Source: a candidate division Zixibacteria bacterium 4484_93 (GTDB taxonomy: Bacteria; UBP14; UBA6098; 4484-93). From it: a stretch of 9,327 nt of DNA. Where the stretch lies: assembly GCA_002085385.1 (NCBI GenBank), contig NATO01000042.1, positions 1 to 9,327 on the forward strand, in the 5' to 3' direction. The position numbers were made by a program, and so were the translations under genes. The first letter of the stretch is position 1. Each line of letters starts with the position of its first letter. Below are positions 5,242 to 9,327 of the stretch, piece after piece. The notes under the pieces were generated by a model. It was not told the origin of the DNA. It saw only the letters and a program-made list of their open reading frames with translations, and did not search any database.

Positions 5242-6672
5242 ATGAATAATCTGTTGACATCCCATTTGATTTTACTGCTTGCGTTGTTTCTTTCAGTGGT
5301 TGTATTTTATCCGCTTTCTGGTGAGGAAGCGGATTTTTCTTCTATAATCGGTTATTCTGGCAGTGCCAGCGAGCTTTCCAGCCTCATAGACGGTTTTTTA
5401 GAGAGGGCTCCCGAATCCGATGGGGTAGCCGACGCTATAATTGTTCCCTTCGACAAGATATTCTTCTCTGGAGGAGTTGCCGCTTGTGCTTACAGGTTTG
5501 TCGAGTCCGGCGACTTCAACAGGGTGATAATCCTTGCGCCGGCGAAAGCAAATATCATATCTCAGCCAGCTGTGTGCGAGGAGGAGTTCTTCGATACCCC
5601 GATGGGAATTGTCCGGCTTGACAGAGCTGCCGCAAAGAGAGCCAAGGGATGTTGCAGGACAGTGTCCTGCTTTCAGGAGCCGGGGGTGCTCGTTCAATTA
5701 CCGTTCATTCAGCAGAGGCTCGGCGATGTCGAATATCTCGCAATCCTTGTGCCGGACGATTCGAGCGAGGCAAGAGCGGTTGGAAAACTCATAAAACAAG
5801 AGATGACGGTCGAGAAGCCACTTATCGTGGCAAGTGTTCTCTTGGGTGAGGGGCTACCCACCGAAAGTGGTACCAAAAATGATAGAGAAACCATCTCGCT
5901 TCTCAAAGAGCTCTCACCCGCCTCCGTCGCCAGAATCTTCTCACCAAACTACATCGTCACAGGGAAGGGGGTTCTTTTCGCCCTTTCCTGCGCATTCTCC
6001 GGAGGGGAGGAACCTTCTTTGGAGTTGCTCAATTACTCCAGTTCATCGCAGATACTCGGGCAGAAACAGCCACACACGGGGTATATCGCCGCCGCTATCG
6101 TGAGGGAAAAGAGGAGAGGTTCGACATCCTTCTCTCTTTCAGATAAGGAGAGGGAATATATTCTTAACACGGCAAAAGAGGCCATACGGTTCACACTCAA
6201 CGGACAGCATCTGCTCATTAGAAGTTCGATTTACCCTGTTATGAGTAGGCAACCGGGGGTTATTGTCGAGCTCTCGAGGGGTGAGGTTATCTGCGGCATT
6301 GCCTCCGAACTCTTACCCAGGAAACCACTGTATAAGACGCTTGTTAGGGTTGCAGCAAACGCAGCCACCTGCGACCCGATGCACAACCCCATTCAGGCAT
6401 CGGATTTCTCTGATATTAGTGTAAAGGTTATTTTACTCGTGAATATTAAGGAGATAAAGAACATCGATGAGATAAACATCGGTCGTGATGGACTTATGGT
6501 CAGAAGATTGAATAAGCTCGGTGCAAACCTCCCCGATGTTGCAGTGAGGGGTGGATGGACACCGCTAACCTTCGTCAGAAGGACCTGTATGAAGGCAGGG
6601 CTTCCTTCTTCCTGTTTTGAGGATGGTGATGCACAACTGTTTAAATTCCAGGTCATCGAGGTCGAAGAGTAG
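5242..6672 (+). CDS. Secreted MEMO-like/AMMECR1-like fusion protein with degenerate active sites
   Basis: The protein has 476 residues and begins with an uncleaved anchor or signal sequence (hydrophobic core about 8-25). Residues about 40-288 resemble the MEMO (AmmeMemoRadiSam protein B) fold: VPFDKIFFSGGVAACAY matches the family VPHAGY-x-YSG-x-VAA-x-AY, then VIILAP (95-100), DTPMGIVRLD (118-127) and VQLPF (151-155). Residues about 298-472 resemble AMMECR1 (protein A): LPRKPL (358-363), DEINIGRDGLMV (409-420) and WTPLTFVRRTCMKAGLP (439-455). The metal-binding positions of MEMO are lost: HAGY reads FDKI, the GP-x-HH region reads APAKA, and EHS-x-EVQLPF reads EPGVLVQLPF. The AMMECR1 signature LRGCIG reads VICGIA. 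MEMO proteins share a fold with LigB-type iron dioxygenases; a binding rather than catalytic role is inferred here. No radical SAM partner is encoded in the window. ATG 5242 is preceded in frame by a stop. It overlaps the M23 gene. Confidence 0.75.
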   Translation: MNNLLTSHLILLLALFLSVVVFYPLSGEEADFSSIIGYSGSASELSSLIDGFLERAPESDGVADAIIVPFDKIFFSGGVAACAYRFVESGDFNRVIILAPAKANIISQPAVCEEEFFDTPMGIVRLDRAAAKRAKGCCRTVSCFQEPGVLVQLPFIQQRLGDVEYLAILVPDDSSEARAVGKLIKQEMTVEKPLIVASVLLGEGLPTESGTKNDRETISLLKELSPASVARIFSPNYIVTGKGVLFALSCAFSGGEEPSLELLNYSSSSQILGQKQPHTGYIAAAIVREKRRGSTSFSLSDKEREYILNTAKEAIRFTLNGQHLLIRSSIYPVMSRQPGVIVELSRGEVICGIASELLPRKPLYKTLVRVAANAATCDPMHNPIQASDFSDISVKVILLVNIKEIKNIDEINIGRDGLMVRRLNKLGANLPDVAVRGGWTPLTFVRRTCMKAGLPSSCFEDGDAQLFKFQVIEVEE

Positions 6673-7870
6673 CTTTCTGGTTAGGCTATACTTCCTCCTC
6701 GTATTTATCCTATATATAGCTATCTGCCTGAACTATGTCTCCCGTCTCTCCGGGAGAACCACTATCCCTTCCGATGACTATCCCTGTCTTACCTGCGAGG
6801 TATCAGGCTCGATACAGGGAGGAGAGACGCTGTCGGAGGCTCTTGTCCTTTCTGGTCTACCCTATAAGGATGTTTTTGAGATAGTCTCATCACTGTCCAA
6901 CATACTCGATATGCGTTCGCTTCGCCCGGGAGATAGATTCTTTGCTCGTTTCTCCAATAATGGAAAAATTAACAAATTCCGATACGAGAGGCATCCTTGG
7001 GATGGGTTCGATGTGGAGAGAAGGGGCGATACTTACATTGCCAGAAGGGACAGCGTTCCACTCGGAAAATGTCTGAGATTCCTGACAGGAGAGGTAAAAA
7101 ATACCCTCTGGGAGTCGATGATAAACCAGAAAATTCCGCCTGTTCTTGTCGCCAGGCTTTCCGATGTTTTCTCATATGACATAGACTTTCTGACCGAGAC
7201 CCGCAACGGGCAGAAGTTTAAGATACTGTATGAGGAGTATATCTACAAGAATGAGCCTGTCAGGATTGGGAATATCGTTGCGGCACAGTATATAATGGAG
7301 GACAGCTCATTCTGGGCGTTCTACTATGAGGACCCCTCCGGGAAAAAGGGGTATTATAACGGCAAGGGGCAGGCTCTAAAGCGTACACTTTTGAAATCTC
7401 CATTGAACTACAAGAGGGTCTCGTCTTATTTCTCTTACCACAGGCTTCATCCGATATTCAGGGTCTATCGCCCGCACCTCGGGGTGGATTTAGCGGCTCC
7501 AGAGGGAACACCGATTGTCGCCGCAGGAAGTGGTAGGATTATATTTGCTGGCTGGAAGAAGGGGTTTGGAAACTACATTGAGATAAGGCATGATAACGGT
7601 AATATTGTTACCTGTTACGGGCATCTGCGCAGGTTTGCCAAGGGGATAAAAAGGGGGAGAAGAGTCAGTCAGGGACAGCTTATCGGCTTTGTTGGGCACA
7701 CAGGGTATGCAACCGGTCCACATCTCGACTACCGGATAAAGATTAACGGCAAGAATGTCAATCCCCTGAAGTATGTCGCACCACCTGGGTCACCTATACC
7801 GAGGAAATACCGTGATGATTTTGCAGCAAGAACACATCTTGCAAAAATGTTCTTTAATGAGGCAATATAG
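6629..7870 (+). CDS. M23-family peptidoglycan endopeptidase, membrane-anchored
   Basis: This is a 413-residue zinc peptidase predicted to cut peptide cross-links in the wall. It has a basic N-terminus, a membrane segment at about 16-35 (FLVRLYFLLVFILYIAICLN), and an OapA/LysM-like segment at about 59-108 (GETLSEALVLSGLPYKDVFE, then LRPGD). A middle domain resembling that of MepM/Csd3-type proteins follows, then the catalytic M23 domain at about 265-383. Zinc ligands H283 and D287 lie in RPHLGVDLAAPEGTP, and the catalytic-type His H332 is in CYGHL. The last motif reads GPHLDYRI (363-370), so D367 occupies the position of the second His of the usual HxH. H365 is kept. ATG 6629 has GAGG six bases upstream and overlaps the preceding gene by 44 bases; ATG 6623, GTG 6626 and TTG 6617 are alternatives. 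The overlap suggests coupled expression with the secreted MEMO/AMMECR1-like protein. Confidence 0.85.
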   Translation: MHNCLNSRSSRSKSSFLVRLYFLLVFILYIAICLNYVSRLSGRTTIPSDDYPCLTCEVSGSIQGGETLSEALVLSGLPYKDVFEIVSSLSNILDMRSLRPGDRFFARFSNNGKINKFRYERHPWDGFDVERRGDTYIARRDSVPLGKCLRFLTGEVKNTLWESMINQKIPPVLVARLSDVFSYDIDFLTETRNGQKFKILYEEYIYKNEPVRIGNIVAAQYIMEDSSFWAFYYEDPSGKKGYYNGKGQALKRTLLKSPLNYKRVSSYFSYHRLHPIFRVYRPHLGVDLAAPEGTPIVAAGSGRIIFAGWKKGFGNYIEIRHDNGNIVTCYGHLRRFAKGIKRGRRVSQGQLIGFVGHTGYATGPHLDYRIKINGKNVNPLKYVAPPGSPIPRKYRDDFAARTHLAKMFFNEAI

Positions 7871-7881
7871 AACTTTTTTTT
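7849..7881 (+). terminator. weak candidate intrinsic terminator
   Basis: GTTCT (7849-7853) can pair with AGAAC (7869-7873), directly followed by eight T residues (7874-7881). The stem is only five base pairs with a 15-base loop and spans the stop codon of the M23 gene. The T-run immediately after the stem is the supporting feature; the stem alone is poor. The next promoter begins two bases later. Confidence 0.3.
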
Positions 7882-7882
7882 C

Positions 7883-7911
7883 TTGACTTTGAACAGGAAA
7901 GTTGATTTATT
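7883..7911 (+). promoter_or_regulatory. promoter for the Fn3-like secreted protein
   Basis: TTGACT (7883-7888) and TTTATT (7906-7911, four of six consensus bases) are spaced by 17 bases. Transcription would start near 7918, leaving a leader of about 45 bases that includes the purine-rich ribosome binding site AAGAAGGGGG (7945-7954). A short inverted repeat AAAGTT/AACTTT (7898-7903, 7916-7921) flanks the -10. Confidence 0.45.
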
Positions 7912-7962
7912 GAAAAACTTTGTATCTGGGAATATAAACAAACCAAGAAGGGGGAATCCTTG

Positions 7963-9327
7963 ATGGTGAATAAAATGCTATATTCCTTCGGGTTTCTGGG
8001 AGTTTTTATACTCATCTTTGCGGGGGCTGTTTTCGCGGATTCCCCGCCACCCCCGTTTGTAGCCGAGCTCGAATCACTCCCGGCATACACCGCGGGAACA
8101 TCTGTTCATCTTGTGGTGGATGCGACCATCACACCGACCGATGGTGTTATGTTCCGCTTCAAAAGGGAGGCAATTTCTGGCAGACCCGAGCTAAATGAGG
8201 TTACCGACTGGCTCCCTACGATAGATTATACATTCGATGGTATGCTCGATGCCGAGACTTATGCTTACTATGTTCAGGGAATGGACTCTGTCGGAGACAC
8301 GACCACCTGGTCGAGTCCACAGGTTACAATGCAGGATGTCTATGACCCGAACCCTGTCGAGTGTGTCGAGGCATCTGCGCTACCGGGGAACCAGATACAG
8401 GTTCAGTGGCGGAGGGCATACGATTCTGCAAGCGGCGTTGGATACTACAGAATTTACCGTTCGAGGATAGAGAGTGAGCTCAACATAATCGATGATAGAG
8501 ACTACCTCGTCGCTACCGTTACCGATGATGGCAGAGAGAGGTTCTTCTTCACCGATGATGGTCCGGAGGACCACATAATCGACCTCGACAGCAACACCTG
8601 CTACTATTATGCCGTTGTCCCTGTCGACAGGGTGGAGCATTTTCCCAACACAGGGAACATTGTCCTCAGGGAGTGCACCCGTCATTACCCCTGTTTCCCT
8701 CCCTGTGCAAACCTCCTGCCGGTCGATTCCATAACCACCACCCCTTTTGTGACCGTTCGAGTGAATGTCGATGAGTGCCCGAGCTGTGGGTATTACACGA
8801 GGCTTTATAGATTCCGCAGGTTTCTGGTCTACGACGACAGCACGATAACATATCTCGACTCCACCGGCTGGAGCGATGTTCCGGAGTATACATTCTATGG
8901 TGCGGATTGCGAGAGATACGGTTATGAGGCTCAGGCTCAGGATGTTGGCTGGATGACATCCTCCTGGTCTGCGCCCATCTTTACAAAGTTCGACCTCGAG
9001 GGTCCAAAAGCGATAGATTCTATATACGCTGAGCCTCTCGATGATGGTAGGATTGAGATTGAGTTCTGGGCAGACAATCCCGATTCGATGGACTGCGGTG
9101 CCGGGCTTATGAGATACAGGCTGTATCGTGTGACCCCGGACGAGCTGGGCGCACTCGAAACAATCGGTCCTGAAGATGATATTTACCTCGTTCGCTACTT
9201 CTACCCGACAATCGGCGATGGGACTTATTTCCGCTACATAGATGCATATCTACACTGTCGTGCCGGAGGACAGACTCGGCAGGCTTTCCCCCTACCCGAG
9301 GGACTATGCGGAGGCTTGTGTTGATAA
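7963..9327 (+). CDS. Secreted Fn3-like repeat protein, frameshifted near 9250 and partial at the window edge
   Basis: An exported protein of unknown function. The signal peptide is clear: MVNKMLYS, a hydrophobic core at 9-22, and AGAVFA before DSPPPP. The rest consists of fibronectin-III-like beta-sandwiches in an A-B-A-B order: A1 about 33-125, B1 128-243, A2 248-343 and B2 from 345. B units contain YYRIYR or RYRLYR followed by a strand ending in VVP-x-DR. Cysteines are numerous in A2 (CFPPC, CPSC). The continuous frame ends at TGA 9322-9324 in non-family sequence (LHCRAGGQTRQAF). The +1 frame from 9251 instead reads YTVVPEDRLGRLSPYPRDY and stays open to the window end. One extra base near 9250 explains this, so the coordinates given run to the edge. 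ATG 7963 lies eight bases after GGGGG; TTG 7960 is an alternative start. Probable surface or adhesion-type protein by inference. Confidence 0.7.
8059..9327 (+). repeat. diverged tandem duplication of an Fn3 pair (A-B-A-B)
   Basis: The unit covering residues about 33-243 (8059-8691) reappears diverged from residue 248 onward (8704 to the edge). Matching landmarks are VQGMDSVGDTTTWSSPQ against AQAQDVGWMTSSWSAP at the A ends, SGVGYYRIYRSR against CGAGLMRYRLYR early in B, and YYYAVVPVDR against YYTVVPEDR (after frameshift repair) late in B. The repeat is visible at the protein level only. Confidence 0.5.

Noticed and set aside
7819..7854. Inverted repeats TTTTGCA/TGCAAAA and AAGAACA/TGTTCTT near the end of the M23 gene
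   Set aside because: Both lie within coding sequence, have long loops, and are not followed directly by a T-run; the shorter stem abutting the T-run is a better terminator candidate.
8666..8959. 97-codon minus-strand frame opposite the Fn3-like gene
   Set aside because: A shadow frame; His/Arg/Cys-rich composition without motif, while the plus frame shows clear Fn3 repeats.

Overview
The window is a compact, entirely plus-strand stretch of a bacterial chromosome: nine protein genes and one tRNA gene, with no intergenic gap above about 105 bases. The cell wall and envelope genes (an M23 endopeptidase, a YfgM-like anchored TPR protein, a stand-alone GlmU-type uridyltransferase and several secreted proteins) suggest a diderm. 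Secreted proteins carrying FlgD-Ig-like and fibronectin-III-like modules point to an uncultured lineage near the FCB superphylum or WOR-3/Zixibacteria-type candidate phyla. That placement is inference. Nothing looks mobile: no transposase, integrase, CRISPR array or phage gene was seen.

Region 1 (1-924) is a promoter and one secreted protein with a FlgD-Ig-like C-terminus. Its signal peptide can only be translated in full if initiation occurs at an AUC codon (106) placed correctly behind a strong Shine-Dalgarno.

Region 2 (925-5136) begins with a promoter and tRNA-Arg(CCU), followed only 22 bases later by a tightly packed operon: membrane-anchored TPR protein, small DUF4870-like membrane protein, HD phosphohydrolase, ThiC-family radical SAM enzyme, PanD, and a stand-alone GlmU-type uridyltransferase. 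Start/stop overlaps (1794, 2741-2744, 4387-4390) indicate translational coupling. The operon therefore joins cofactor precursor synthesis (thiamin pyrimidine, beta-alanine for pantothenate) to wall-precursor synthesis (UDP-GlcNAc).

Region 3 (5137-7881) has its own promoter and encodes two exported proteins in overlapping frames. The first is an unusual secreted fusion of a MEMO-like and an AMMECR1-like domain that has lost the family's signature residues. The second is an M23 metallopeptidase with Asp in place of one usual zinc-ligand His. Their overlap suggests a joint envelope role.

Region 4 (7882-9327) is a promoter and a secreted multi-domain Fn3-like protein built as an A-B-A-B repeat. 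Its apparent stop at 9322-9324 is very probably an artefact of a one-base frameshift near 9250, so the gene continues past the window edge.

The best candidates for something new are the degenerate secreted MEMO-AMMECR1 fusion coupled to the M23 gene, and the AUC-initiated gene.
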